Source: Butyriboletus loyo
Taxonomy: Eukaryota > Basidiomycota > Agaricomycetes > Boletales > Boletaceae
DNA: 64,000 nt
Direction: 5' to 3'
NCBI GenBank assembly: GCA_038093515.1
Contig: JBBPSI010000033.1
Location: 1 to 64,000 of the forward strand
A program made the position numbers and the translations under genes. Shown here in pieces: positions 48,718-60,487 of this stretch. The first letter of the stretch is position 1; the number at the start of each line of letters is the position of its first letter. The notes beneath the pieces are model-generated. The model made no database searches, was not told where the DNA came from, and saw only the letters and a list, made by a program, of their open reading frames with translations.

Positions 48718-50265
48718 TCATAGCTTGGCTTTCGGGACCATCAGGTTCGACGCGGATTTCAGACTCGAGACCGCTTGCGAAAGCATCTCGTCAACACTAA
48801 GGGGTCATGTCGTCAGCATTCGCGAACACAAATGTTTGAAGTAGTCGACGTACATCGACTTCGCAGGCTTGATTTCCTTTGGTGAAACGAAGTCGGTGTC
48901 AGCACGAGGAGACAGACAGACAGAAGAAAACCAACGTTAATAGATCCAGCGACTTTACCCATCAACCCTAATGGAAATACAATTAGCAAGTCAAGATGAA
49001 AGAGCATATTACCATCTTACACCTTCGTCCCTCAAGCGACCTCTCTGGGTGCTTCTCTAACTCAACGTCGTGAGGTATTTCCCCCTGAGATACAAGCGTT
49101 GCTATCTCTTGTTGCCGCTGAGACTCCCATTCAGTAACATAAGGTGTGTTTCGGACATTCATTGGTCGACCAGAGTAGATAAGAGTTCGAACGATATCAT
49201 CATATCCAGCCGTGAGCACAAGTTCTTTGTGCTTCAGAGGGGCTCCGGCTTCCTCGCTGGCAACAAAGCGTGTTCCAACCCAAACACCATCTGCTCCGTA
49301 TCTTGACAATTTTGAGATAAACTAGGCCGAAGGTGAACCGGAAGATACTCACGAAAGAGCTGCTGCAAGGCCGCGGCCATCTGCAATACCACCAGCTGCG
49401 ACAACAACGATAGGCTCGCCTGTCAGTGGACTCCTAGCACCTTTGCACAAATCAACAACAACAGGGATAAGGATGGAGAATGGGGTTTCTCCTGTATGAC
49501 CTCCGCCTTCACCACCTTGCGCACAGATGATGTCGACGCCTGAGAAATGAGACATCATCTCAGATGTTTCGAATGATAAGTAAGCGGACAAACCTTGTGC
49601 GAGCGCTTTACTGACATGCTACCGAGGACGTGAGAACTATACAAGCCGATGTGTACTACTGACGCGCCTTTGGGTGCCCAACCATGCTACGTATGCAGGA
49701 TTGTTAGTACCGGGTTCTCTGCCGAAAAGGAAGAGACTTGCTTCATTACAAGTATACCAGCTGCATGCAGCTTATCCACAGCAGCTTTGGGAGGTACTCC
49801 GACTGCACTGATGAACAGGGCTGCCTTGCTGTCGACGATGATGTCAAGGAGCTCATCAAGCTGACCATTGGTATAATCGTACTACGCAAAATAAATGGGT
49901 TGTGTCCGAATAATGCGTTAGACCTAGGCATACGTTGGTTTTCCTTGCATTTCCACCGACTTGAGGCAAAAGTAGATCAACGCCGAAAGGCGCATTCTTG
50001 TCCTCGAGGTACGACTTTAATTCATCGATGGAGTGCTGAAGCACCTTTGGAGTTTGGCGAAGGCCGCCAATGACGCCAATGCCTCCAGAATTGGTTACAG
50101 TTGCTGCCAACTTTGGGCCAGCAGCGACGTTCATTCCTGCCGCGTTCGTCAAGGACCACAAGGCAGTGAGAACTATTCACTTCACATGCCTGCTAGCATA
50201 ATGGGATGGTGGACCCTGAACAACCTAGTCAAGGGGGTAGAGAAAAGGGGTTCTGAAGACGGCAT
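48718..50265 (-). CDS. Nitronate monooxygenase (2-nitropropane dioxygenase), C-terminal AKL
   Basis: FMN enzyme that oxidises nitronates such as propionate 3-nitronate. ATG 50263-50265 MPSSEPLFSTPLTRLFRVHH-PIMLA joins GMNVAAGPKLAATVTNSGGI across a 53-nt intron (50137-50189) that starts with GC and ends with AG. Core motifs: GVDIICAQGGEGGGHTGETP (with the catalytic His), IVVVAAGGIADGRGLAAALS, GADGVWVGTRFVASEEA. The last exon reads VDEMLSQAVSSLKSASNLMV and ends in PKAKL; AKL is an accepted PTS1 variant, suggesting peroxisomes. Stop 48718-48720. Confidence 0.93.
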
Positions 50266-50479
50266 CGTGAAGTATTAGACCTGCAAGTAAACGTGAACCC
50301 CGAGATATCAACTGACCGCCATACTGGGAGTTTTCTGCCCGGGATTACATAAGTACCTTCGAGAAAAGACTACAAAAATTTATTATTAATCATTCAAGGC
50401 CTTTGGACAACATTGCCAAACAAACGCTCTCCGATATCTCCTGAAAAGGCAGTCTGTTTCTGAATTTCTATGATCACAT

Positions 50480-51960
50480 ATGGCGCGTAGACGAAAGAAT
50501 CGGACGCATCTCAAGGGTGCAGGTGCAAGCTTGCAGACACAGGACAACGTGCCACAGTCCTTTATCATCAAGTATGGCCAAGTCGGCTCTTCTCTAAGTC
50601 AGCTGGTCCGCGACCTGCGGAAAGCTATGGAGCCAAATACTGCTACCCGACTAAGGGTTCGTACTGTCTTTCACAGACTTTTTGAAATCTTCATGCTTGA
50701 TACTCGATATTCCAGGAGCGCAAACGTAACAAGTTAAAAGATTTTATAACGATGGCCCCAGCTCTCAAAGTATCTCATCTCATGGCAATCACGCTGACCG
50801 ACGTCGCTCCGTCCCTCCGCATTGCTCGCTTACCAGCTGGGCCAACGTTTAGCTTCCGAATTGAACGATACAGCTTGAAGAAAGATTTGCTGAAAGCGTC
50901 CCGCTCGTCACGTAGCCAAGGCTTAGAGTATCTCACTGCACCGCTGGTTCGTCACAACATTTCTTCGCACCTTTGATTATGTATTTCCTTGATCCCCTTG
51001 ACTTTATAGCTCGTACTCGCATCTTTTCCTCCGCCCTCTCCGAATACGCCCCCACATCTACCCCTTCTAATGAAGACATTCCAGTCCATGTTTCCCCCAC
51101 TTGCACCAAATTCGATGTCTCTTTCAGGAGCGCGTCGCATCGTCCTTATAGCCTACAACGCGGAACGGGGTACGATCGACTTCCGACACTATCTGATCAC
51201 TGTAAAACCCTACGGTGTTTCGAAACGCGTTCGGCGAGTCCTCGAAGGAACTAAAAAGTCCACGAGCACTTCTATGACCGGTATTCTCGATCTCGGGAAC
51301 GAGAAGGATGTCGCGGATTTCCTTCTCAGAAAGCGAGGAGAGCCAGGACCCGTCAGTGAAGGAGGATACGAGTCGGCTGCCTCCTCTGCGTCAAGTGCCG
51401 CGGGAGATGATGCAGATGCGATCTCGTTAGCGGATGATTATGTGGGGAGAAACAACAAGAAAGGGCAGAAGAAAGCGGTCAAGTTGGACGAAGTCGGGCC
51501 CAGAATGGAGCTTAGACTTGTGAAGATAACGGAGGGGGCTCCTGGAAAGGAGGGTGCAGTTATATACCACGGATTTGGTAAGCGCATTGTGCGAGATCAC
51601 CGAATCGATCCTAACGCCCTTGTAGTCAAAAAGTCGAAAGCGGAGGTTGCTGCGCTTAAAATGTCACATGCGGCAAAGGAAAGGTTGAGGAAGCAGCGAA
51701 GGGAGGAACAGGAAGAGAATGTACGGCGAAAAAAGGAAGCAAAACAAAAGGGACCGAATGCCCTGCCGGAAGAGGCTTCCGATAATCGAGCAGATGGCAG
51801 TGAAGATGAAGAGGAATATGGAGAGGATGGTGTTGGGTGGGACGAGGAGGATGAGATCAGCGACGTGAATGATGACAGTTCTACCGATTCTGAACAGGAA
51901 AGTGAAGAAGAGCTTGTTCAACCACCACTGAAGAAGACCAAAGTTTCGGTGAAGCGGTGA
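50480..51960 (+). CDS. SSF1: Ribosome biogenesis protein SSF1/Peter Pan (Brix domain)
   Basis: Nucleolar factor of 60S subunit assembly. ATG 50480 MARRRKNRTHLKGAGASLQT; Brix domain PQSFIIKYGQVGSSLSQLVR, DLRKAMEPNTATRLRERKRN across an intron, KDFITMAPALKVSHLMAITL, GPTFSFRIERYSL, RRIVLIAYNAERGTIDFRHY, PYGVSKRVRRVLEG and GPRMELRLVKITEGAPGKEG. A basic helix (KERLRKQRREEQEENVRRKK) and a long acidic tail (DEEEYGEDGVGWDEEDEISD) finish the protein. Stop 51958-51960. Confidence 0.95.
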
Positions 51961-52043
51961 TATGTTACAGAGTTATCTGATGTATTACCATGTACTCACT
52001 GAGCAGGGGTTGAATGTGATGGATATACACTATTCTAAACAAT

Positions 52044-52755
52044 TTACGAGGGAGGAGCGATACCGCTCTCTCGAGCATTAGGACCAAATAAACCACCGAA
52101 TGCGCTCTCTAGTCTCATTTTCACCCCTTCCCAGTCATCTAAGGCGGGTCGTACGTCGAGATAAAAGGAAACATTCGAGTCAGAAGCACGGCCGGTATAA
52201 AAATCAATGACATAGCGAATCTTAGTGCCACAGCGATCCACGATCCAGTCATGGCGATCAAAGGGTGCTGAGTAGCTGGGAGACAAGCGAAAATTCCATT
52301 AGACCATCGTTAAGAATCTAAAAGGAAACCTACCCAAGGAACGTCATCAACCTGGCTTTGGGGCTCAGATCGTTTGGTCTCCCTTTGAAGGTCACGAGCT
52401 TGATGCCACCGCACTTTGTGCCACCTCTGCCAGCTTCCCATTTCAGGACCTCAGACCAAGCGCGCTCATTCACAGCGTTGTGGATAGGTACAACGGTCTT
52501 CATGTCCGAAGTTTGGGGGTTGTGGTTCTTCCGAGCCATGGCTGCGAAGAACTGGGCCTCCGAAGGGTACACCCAATTAATACCGGATGTTCGCGGGATC
52601 GACGAGACCTCGCGGTCTGTGGACAACGAGGACTGGTTTGACTGTGATGGGTTCTTTGTCGAGAACAGAGCGGACCAAGTGGACCGTGTACTTGGTCCTA
52701 CCGGACAACTGTCTGTGGAACGTTGACCATGATCCACCGGGCACTTGTCGGTCAT
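52044..52755 (-). CDS. CYC3: Cytochrome c heme lyase (holocytochrome c synthase)
   Basis: Mitochondrial intermembrane-space enzyme that attaches heme to cytochrome c. ATG 52753-52755 MTDKCPVDHGQRSTDSCPVG: two CPV heme-regulatory motifs. INWVYPSEAQFFAAMARKNH, VVPIHNAVNERAWSEVLKWE (conserved His and WE), KLVTFKGRPNDLSPKARLMT, then after one intron YSAPFDRHDWIVDRCGTKIR, RYVIDFYTGRASDSNVSFYL and DVRPALDDWEGVKMRLESAF. Complete; about 215 aa. Confidence 0.96.
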
Positions 52756-53192
52756 CGCAGCTTGGAGCAAAGAATGCTAATGAAGATTATGTCATCATAT
52801 TTTATATATCGGTGACCGGAATGACCCTCATCCGACCCGCGTCATGGTCACGTGGCCGGCAACTGTATTATAATTGACCTCGAACGAGCAGGTTCAACAG
52901 TAGAATTCTAATCATAGGTGTAAGTATACAAAGGCTACCAAATCATTCTACATCGCTGAGAGAAGAATCTCGGGTCCGGGTCGCGAGATGAAGGATACAG
53001 CATACTATAGACCAAAGCTACACGGAAGAGGCGAGGATAAAAAGAAGGGGAAAAATAGACAGGGGGGTATATGAGTCCAAGTCGTTCGCAAAAGGTCAAG
53101 TCAGACAAGGACACAGGGGCAGAGCCAAACGAGATATGGATATGTTATACATCAACCCTCGCGAGAAACGACGGTTACGAGAAGTTGAGATA
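52756..53192. other. Intergenic spacer, CYC3 promoter and PKA 3' region
   Basis: 437 nt between tandem minus-strand genes. A-rich and purine-rich; no ORF or RNA recognised. Confidence 0.4.
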
Positions 53193-54652
53193 TTAGAATT
53201 CAAGAAAATGATATATGGTGGGTTCAAATCTTTGATGAATGGGGGGAGGGCTTTCCTCCATGACAAGTCCAGGCATGTCTTCTAGGGATGGGAGGGGAAG
53301 ATGAAGGAAGTGACGAGTGTCGTCAAGTGAAGTAGTGTGGGGGATGATTGGAGCCTGGCGAGCGGATGTTTTTCGTCAGTCAATCAAAATAATGCGGAAA
53401 AAATCACCTTAATTTCACAGCGTTCTAACGCGACCCAGTCCACGCCACGGAACCACGGATGATCAAGGACATCCTGCGGACCACCGATCATGTTCCCGAG
53501 GCGCTTGGTACGATCTGGATGTAGAAATGCCTTGATGAGCTCTTTGGAAAGCCGATCCATGGCGTGTGGCCAGTGGATGACCCCTCTCAAAATCTTCTCG
53601 TAGATGCCGTATGCAGTCTCGTGGAAGAATGGAGGGTATCCAACAAGCATTTCGTAACATAAAATTCCACACGCCCACCAGTCCGCAGCCTTCCCATGCC
53701 CCTCAGACTGGATAATTTCTGGGGCTAAGTACTCTGGTGTACCACAGAGAGTCCACGTGCGATCGTCAACTATTTTGGCAAACCCAAAATCTGTCAAACG
53801 AAGGTAGCCGCGCGAATCCAGAAGGAGGTTTTCGGGTTTGAGGTCGCGGTAGATGATATTGAAGGAATGCAGGTATTTTAGAGCAAGGATGATGTTAGCC
53901 AGATAGAACCGTGTAACGTCGGGGGTAAATTTCTGGGCCCTGCGAAGGTGAGTGAAGAGTTCACCACCGGGAACATAGGACATCAACATGTAGATGTTCA
54001 AGCTGTCCTGGAACGTCGCAAAGAGGTCTACGACAAAAGGATGCCGGACCCGCGACAGGATGTAACGCTCAGCATTAACATGATCGACTTGGCGGAGGCG
54101 AACAATTTCAACTTTCCGAAGAACCTTCATGGCGAAGATATTCTGAGATCCGGGAGTTGCTGACTTGAGACGAACTAAGAGAACGCGCCCAAATGTTCCC
54201 GTACCTAGAAAAAATAATAAGTAGCGTGAACCAAGAAACAACGATAAAGTTTTACCTAGAGCCCCTCTCACTTCAAAATCAGTTAACTTCAAAACGCCGG
54301 GTTTTTGGACGTGGACCTGCTCATTCTCGAGGGAACGAACAGGTTGAGGAGGTGGTGTGAGTGGCCGCTGAGGGTCGGGAGGTTGCCAGTGAGAATAAGG
54401 TGCTTGCAAGACGGGAGGTTGGTGTGACTGGAGTTCCTGGCTTGATGGTTTCTCTGGATACGGTTCTTGTTCCTGACGCACCATCATGACACCAACCGAG
54501 CCAGCATCTGTTCCATCCTCGCTATGACCGGGAGACACGGGAGGGGTCATAAGCACATCGTAGACCATAGGTATAGATTGTCGACGGTATGGTGCCATTC
54601 CTGGCGAAATCGATGTGGCAGACTGCGGTGTAGGCGCGTGAAAATGATCCAT
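53193..54652 (-). CDS. cAMP-dependent protein kinase catalytic subunit (PKA, AGC family)
   Basis: Ser/Thr kinase of cAMP signalling. ATG 54650-54652 (MDHFHAPTPQSATSISPGMA) begins a Pro/Gln-rich extension of about 110 residues. Kinase core: RGALG joined to TGTFGRVLLV across a 51-nt intron (54205-54255), NIFAMKVLRK, GGELFTHLRR, IIYRDLKPENLLLD, LTDFGFAKIV, TWTLCGTPEYLAPEII (activation-loop Thr) and WWACGILCYEMLVGYPPFF. The C-tail, after a short intron, reads APIIPHTTSLDDTRHFLHLP and ends FEPTIYHFLEF (hydrophobic motif). Stop 53193-53195. Confidence 0.95.
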
Positions 54653-55627
54653 GACTTGATGGGTGATTCGGTTTGGAATGTGAAATTCTGAGTGACGCCG
54701 CAATGACGAGATGGAGAGGAAAGAGGTGAAGAAAAACCGCAGGAGCCTTGATTCGGAGTTTGTCGAGAAAGACTGGAGAAATTGAACGCGCACCAGAGAC
54801 CAATTACACAGCTACCGGGTTGTTAATCGGGTTGGTATATGAGAGTAATTAGAACGCACAGATACGGACCTGTTTGAGGGCGTGGTAGGCAGGTGATGCT
54901 TGGCTTCAGAGTACAAGAGAGTTATAGTTCTGCCGACGGGCCCGCCTAGCAGTGGTTGCTTCCGAAGCTCGCTCGAACTGGGAATACCTCAGAGATCACG
55001 AGGCCCTCTTTAGCCGCCGAGGGCGATTGCTCGGCGCTAGATTTGTCGTTCTCAGCGGGCTTGGAGTTGTCCCAGGGTAAAGGTGCTGACGGTCAAACAC
55101 GACGACGGGAGTAAGTAAAGTGAAACACCGTGAAACACTGCGGGTAGTAAAACAGCTAAACATCAGTGACATTCCACCTGATTTTCACTGACAGGAAATG
55201 CAGGGAATACTGCTTCCTAGTGATCGCGCAATTCACTGAAACGCCCAAAATGTTACTAGCCACGGTGGAAAGCAGGCGAAACCTCAGCTATGACTCGCGT
55301 TTCGACGAGTTGGATACTCGCTTAGCATGACTGAGCATAAATTCATTCCTTGTTCTGTTTAACCGAAACACGTCTCAAGGTACTACTAGCTAGAGTACTC
55401 GGTGAAGGCTACAGTAGACTGTCTCGTGTAGGGACTCCGGGAGCACCTGGGCTCTCCCAGCCAAAATGCACTCTAATAACGCACGAATCCCATAGTGCAT
55501 CAACTTTTGTTGCTCCCGACGCTAGACCACATGATGAGTAACTTAAAGTCTGGTAAGTATTACTCATGAATTGATCTTCACTCATACAAGTTTATATAAG
55601 CTGCCTTTCACTTTACTCTCCACTACC
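54653..55627. promoter_or_regulatory. Divergent intergenic region, PKA and TFB3
   Basis: At 975 nt this is the longest divergent spacer in the window. The 9-nt unit GTGAAACAC is repeated in near tandem around 55121-55139. No protein frame is supported. A long upstream region could fit a regulated PKA promoter, which is inference. Confidence 0.4.
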
Positions 55628-56997
55628 ATGTCTCGCGCGAGCAATGCTGGAGGATGGCTCAAAGGCACTACCGTGCGCAAGGGTGGTGCCACCGCAACGA
55701 ACCCTCATTCAACTCGACCCAATACTCCTCAGGTCCAGAGTACCTCCACCACCATATTCGGTGGTGGTGTCAAGGATGCATCTGGCAGAACGTCCGAATA
55801 TTTCGTGGGTCCTATGCACACCTTCTGCTTGTTTCGGTTTCCTGAGACAGGAGCCACGGCAGTCTATGGACGATCAATGTCCTGTATGCAAATCCGACCG
55901 ATATCTCAACCCAAAGTTGCGATTGCTCGTGAGCGCGTGTTATCACAAGATGTACTTGTACCACACACATTTTGTTCCCCTAACTCAACCCCTACCGAAC
56001 ATCCAGGTGTGAATCGTGCATCGATCGGTTGTTCACGCTCGGACCTGCCCCATGTCCGATATGTCAGAAGATCCTTCGAAAGCTTGCTTTTGCCCCGCAA
56101 ACGTTCGAGGACCTCACGGTCGAAAAGGAAGTCGCGGTACGGAGGCGTATAGCGAAAGAGTAAGCCCGCCTGTCTTATATCTTGCAACAATCTCAATGGC
56201 GTCTCTTCCAGTTTTAACAAGCGCCGCGAAGATTTCCCCGACCTTCGGTCGTACAACGACTATCTCGAAGAAGTTGAGGATATCAGTAAGGCCCACATAT
56301 ATTAAATCGTTGCTGAATTTCATTTAACCTGGATGTAGCATTCAATCTCATTAACGATATTGATGTTCCGGAGACCGAAGCCCGGATAGAGAGATATCAC
56401 AAAGAGAATGCGGCACTAATCGAACTCAACGTACGACGAGAGGAACAGTACGTCCAAGCTTTAAAAGAGCAGGAAGAGCAAGATCGATTAGAAAGAGAAC
56501 AACGTGCACTCGAAGCCCGCAAGGAGGCAGAATTACAACGCGAGGAGAAAGAAAAAGACCGACGAGAAATTATCGATCGATTGGAGACGAGTACCAAAGA
56601 CGCTGCGAAGGTTATTGCAAAATCCCGTGCAGAAGCAAACAAGCGGTTGTCTGCTCGCACTGCCGCCACTACATTGGCCAAGAGCAGTGCACAACTTCTA
56701 CGCTCACGTGCGGCGCAGAGCACCACCGTTCCCGACGTGCCACACGTCCCTCTACAGGACGACTGGTATGCATACGAGGATATGTATACCCTGCGGGACA
56801 ACTACGAGGACGTCTACAGTGAGGCAGTACGAGAAGACCCGGAAGGCATCATGAGGGCAGGGGGATACCGTGTGCACGAAGCCTGGGACAGGGCTGTGAG
56901 GTCGGCGGTCGCGGCGTTGTTTTTACCTCCGCTCACAGAAACTTCCCAATCCGATATTATACATGGAATGCCTCAGAGCGTCGTGGCTTCCACATGA
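55628..56997 (+). CDS. TFB3: TFIIH subunit TFB3 / CDK-activating kinase assembly factor MAT1
   Basis: Bridges the CAK kinase to core TFIIH. ATG 55628 MSRASNAGGWLKGTTVRKGG; RING finger split over exons: CPVCKSDRYLNPKLRLLVSA-CYHKM, CESCIDRLFTLGPAPCPICQ. Then KILRKLAFAPQTFEDLTVEK and VRRRIAKEFNKRREDFPDLR, TFNLINDIDVPETEARIERY, a long charged coiled coil (EEQDRLEREQRALEARKEAE) and the C-terminal region that binds the kinase-cyclin pair. Stop 56995-56997. All zinc ligands of the RING are visible. Confidence 0.94.
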
Positions 56998-57093
56998 TGA
57001 TATACAGATTCATGATACATCCTTCTATGCGAGGCGAATGGTATTAATCCACGCACACAGATCAAGAACTCTGAGGATATACAGTGAAATGAA

Positions 57094-58958
57094 TCAACAC
57101 TCAGCCACACTAAAAACAACTTTGCGATTGCTTTGCTCCTCGCCTGAGAGCAGATCACCCATGGTAAAGTAAAGGAGTTGGTAGTCTTGCTTCTGCCTGA
57201 AACAATGCCCAGGTTAAATGGTAGGTCATGTGGCCAAAAGTAAACTAACTTGGATCCCTTCAGCCTGAAGGTTTTGATAACTGAGTCTGGATCCAGAGTG
57301 GACTTGAGGGCCACAGCTCGACGTACACCACCTGTGCTATCTGAGTCGGGTATGCTGACTACGCCATCGTCGGGATCCTCGTTCGTACGTGATCGCTTTT
57401 TGGGAGCAGGGGACTTAGATCGTTCTCGGCGTTTGCTTTTACCTAGCGAGACGGATGGTGACGACGACCAATCCACAATAGTAGACGGGTTGAGAGTAGC
57501 CTGACGAATGTCCTTGGGAACTTTGCTATTCAGTTATGTCAATTCTCAACGTCCCATTAATGTTCACGTTGTCGAAAACATCACCTTGAAGGATCGAACA
57601 CAAGAAGGTTGTACTTGCCATTTTTCCCAAGTTCATACCCCACGATTGTCAAAGAATGACCGTCATACTGCATTATAACAGGCATTTTGCCGGTGGCAAC
57701 AACAGGCGACGCGGCTCGGAGTATCATGTTGACATCTCCCTCGGACTTTTCGGTGAAGTAATTGACAACCCACTCTGTCAGCGTATCAAATCCTGTGAGA
57801 ACATGATGAGTTGTATGTCTTCACAAGATGACACGGTAAACCTTTGGGGGATTTCCTGAGGTCAAAATCCACAAGTATACAGCTAAGTCAATTTTCTACT
57901 GTTATTCAATGACAGCCACAAGTTATCACGAATCTTACGGGATTTTGCGAGATGTGAAGGCAGCATAGAGGTCTGGTGGACCGGATTAGGAGTTGACGTG
58001 CTTACACACTACACATTACCTCCAGTCCCAAGTTTTTTCTTGGTGTTTACCAATTTATGATCGAGTTCACGAGCGCCAATATCATCATAGCCTGCCACAC
58101 TATGTCAGCACCAAAATATTAATGTCAATGTCAATGTGATGCTACCTTGCTTCCATGCGTCTTCTATCCAGTGTTGTAGATTTCGTACACTGGGGGGTGA
58201 CGGGGAACTAAGGTGTGCAGAGTAGACGGACTGGAGTTGCTGGTCCATGAGAGCGGCACATGCCATCAGAAAGTTGCGATATCTGATGACGCAGTGATCA
58301 AACTAGTCAGCACAAACCTTTCGCTTCTAACGTCAGGGGTGATTTCACGTACCCACAACCCCATTTCAGGTCAAAGGACTCATGGTAAATATGAGGTGTC
58401 CGCTCATAGCATAGAACAGCACGTTGAGTGGCACCTTTCTTGTGGGACTTCTTCAGTGCGTCTTTCAAAATTGAGAGTACTCCTAAGAACGATCAGAGGC
58501 TAATTCTGGCCTCATCAAAGCTGCCTTACCAGGGGTGTAATTGTCAGGTGGCTCTCTTGCCTGTGTAGGATGCCAGAAAACATCCTCTTGCATAGCCTTT
58601 TCTGCGTTCTCCCTGAACTTCATCGGCGTCGTCTTTCGCTGGCAGGTAATCCCGGAGGCGGGTTTTGATCTCCCACGTCTGGCCCGGGTCGGCGCTGCAG
58701 ACGCGTCAAGCTCGGAGATATATGCAAAGGACATTACTCGAACCGCACCGATTGACTGGCCAGAGTTGTGTGCCTGGTAATGGTGGCCCCGTTGAGTAGC
58801 GCTCAGACCATGTAGGTTGGTGGAGCAGAGTTGGCAGATGTCGTTTATTCCAGAAAGACTTAGGAAATGTTAATTAAAATGCTCGGGTTGGAGACAAGAA
58901 CGGTGAATTACCTTATGTCTATGTTCTTCTCTACTATTTCTATTTCGTCGTCCCACAT
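57094..58958 (-). CDS. ZUFSP/ZUP1-type peptidase C78 with N-terminal zinc finger
   Basis: Cysteine peptidase of family C78; relatives cleave Lys63-linked ubiquitin chains or UFM1. The preferred ATG 58956-58958 gives MWDDEIEIVEKNIDISLSGI, then a zinc finger-like ICQLCSTNLHGLSATQRGHH. The catalytic Cys is in FDLKWGCGY (near 58355) with NFLMACAALM-type sequence after it. The catalytic His is in QYDGHSLTIVGYELGKNGKY and the Asp in NLLVFDPS. A Ser/Lys-rich region (KSKRRERSKSPAPKKRSRT) precedes a conserved end QKQDYQLLYFTMGDLLSGEE. Stop 57094-57096. Middle exons 57700-58300 are approximate. Confidence 0.85.
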
Positions 58959-59073
58959 GTCATTGTCAGTTTGAGGCACGCGCTGGTGTCAATAAGTGTG
59001 ACTTACATAAGCGACTCGGGGGATACGCCAGCTGTGGACGCGCGTCCACACATACAACTTTTGATCTTCACCA
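58959..59073. promoter_or_regulatory. 115-bp shared divergent promoter, C78 peptidase and proteasome alpha-4
   Basis: The spacing assumes the C78 start at 58958. A ubiquitin-pathway peptidase and a proteasome subunit would share one promoter region. Confidence 0.35.
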
Positions 59074-60303
59074 ATGTCCAGGTCCTATGATCGCGGTGAG
59101 TAGCACTTCTTTTGCGCAAATTTATACACTGATCTTGTACCGTAGCACTCACCGTCTTCTCTCCCGACGGCCACTTGTTCCAGGTAGTGTCCAGACGCGT
59201 CATCCTCGATCCTCGATCTTATGAGGTGTATGCAGGTCGAGTATGCACTTGAAGCCGTTCGAAAGGGGACGTGTGCGGTGATTCTTTATCCCATGCTTTT
59301 GGTCGGCCCTGCCTTACCTCTCACTACTAGGTTGGCGTGCGAGGCCAGGATGTTGTTATACTGGGCGTCGAGAAGAAATCTGTGTTGCAGCTTCAGGACC
59401 CTCGGACAGTTCGCAAGGTTGTGATGCTTGACGATCATATCTGCTTGGCATTTGCTGGTATCACATTCTGTCTACGATCGATTGCTTTGGACTCACGCCT
59501 TCCAAAGGTCTCACTGCGGACGGTCGTGTGCTGATCGACAAGGCACGGATAGAATGTCAAAGCCATCGGCTAACGGTGGAAGACCCAGTGACAGTGGAGT
59601 ATATCACAAGACACATCGCAGGTATTCAACAGGTAAGTACATCTTCACGGACCCTAGCAGACCCTAAACTGCTCGTATCCGACTAGAAATACACGCAATC
59701 GGGTGGTGTCCGTCCGTTTGGTATTTCAACACTGATCGTCGGTTTCGACCCCCACGACACCAGACCAAGATTATATCAGACAGAACCCAGTGGTATTTTC
59801 AGCGCATGGAAAGTGGGTGGCCCTCTCTGAGTTCTCCTGTAATAGTTCTCTCATTTTTTTTCCAGGCAAATGCCATCGGCCGTTCATCCAAAACAGTCCG
59901 CGAGTTTTTAGAGAAGAACTACAAAGATGATATGACACGTGAAGAGAGCATCAAGCTGACAGTCAAGAGTCTTCTCGAGGTCGTGCAAACAGGTGCGAAG
60001 AATATCGAGATCAGTGTGATGGAAAGCTATGGAAAGATCACTGTAAGCCTATCTTCAAGTCCTCAAAGTATTCTACAGGCTGAGTTATAATCCCAGAATT
60101 TGGAGCTCTCGGAGATTGAGGGGATAGTAACCGAGATCGAGCGAGAGAAGGAGGCTGGTGGGTTAATATCATTATGTTTTTGAAAACGTGCTGATGGTAC
60201 TTTGGCAGAGGCCGAGCGAAAGCGTACTCGGTTGGCAGCAACTGCAGCTGGGCAGGCTGCGATGGCAACGCGGGTAGACGTCGGCCAACCTTCAGGACAG
60301 TAA
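59074..60303 (+). CDS. PRE6: 20S proteasome alpha-4 (PSMA7/PRE6-type) subunit
   Basis: Outer-ring subunit of the 20S core. A 22-nt first coding exon (59074-59095) gives MSRSYDR; exon 2 (59146-59193) [13 protein letters not shown]; exon 3 [15 protein letters not shown]; then [94 protein letters not shown] and [10 protein letters not shown]. The Glu/Arg-rich tail ends [11 protein letters not shown], stop 60301-60303. The N-terminal [12 protein letters not shown] signature is diagnostic for alpha subunits. Confidence 0.95.
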
Positions 60304-60487
60304 ATATCAGATTCATTGTATCAGTCATTACAAAAGTCTACTTGAGTATTGGGACGATTCTGTGTTTGGGGCGACGTAGACTCGTTCCTGATTACACGAC
60401 AAGGACACGTACGCGCCACGCAACGTGCCCGGAGTGCGCGTGAGCCTAATAAACAACTTACTGAACAACTCTACCTTCCGGACTCTT

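Noticed and set aside
54205..54255. 17-residue hydrophobic insertion as a genuine part of the PKA protein
   Set aside because: It has perfect intron ends (GTAAAA..TTCTAG) and would break the glycine-rich loop. Splicing gives the conserved GALGTGTFGR.
59003..59203. Upstream ATG and exon for the C78 peptidase gene ([16 protein letters not shown]...)
   Set aside because: It lies antisense to the first two coding exons of proteasome alpha-4. A later ATG at 58958 gives a sensible N-terminus without overlap.
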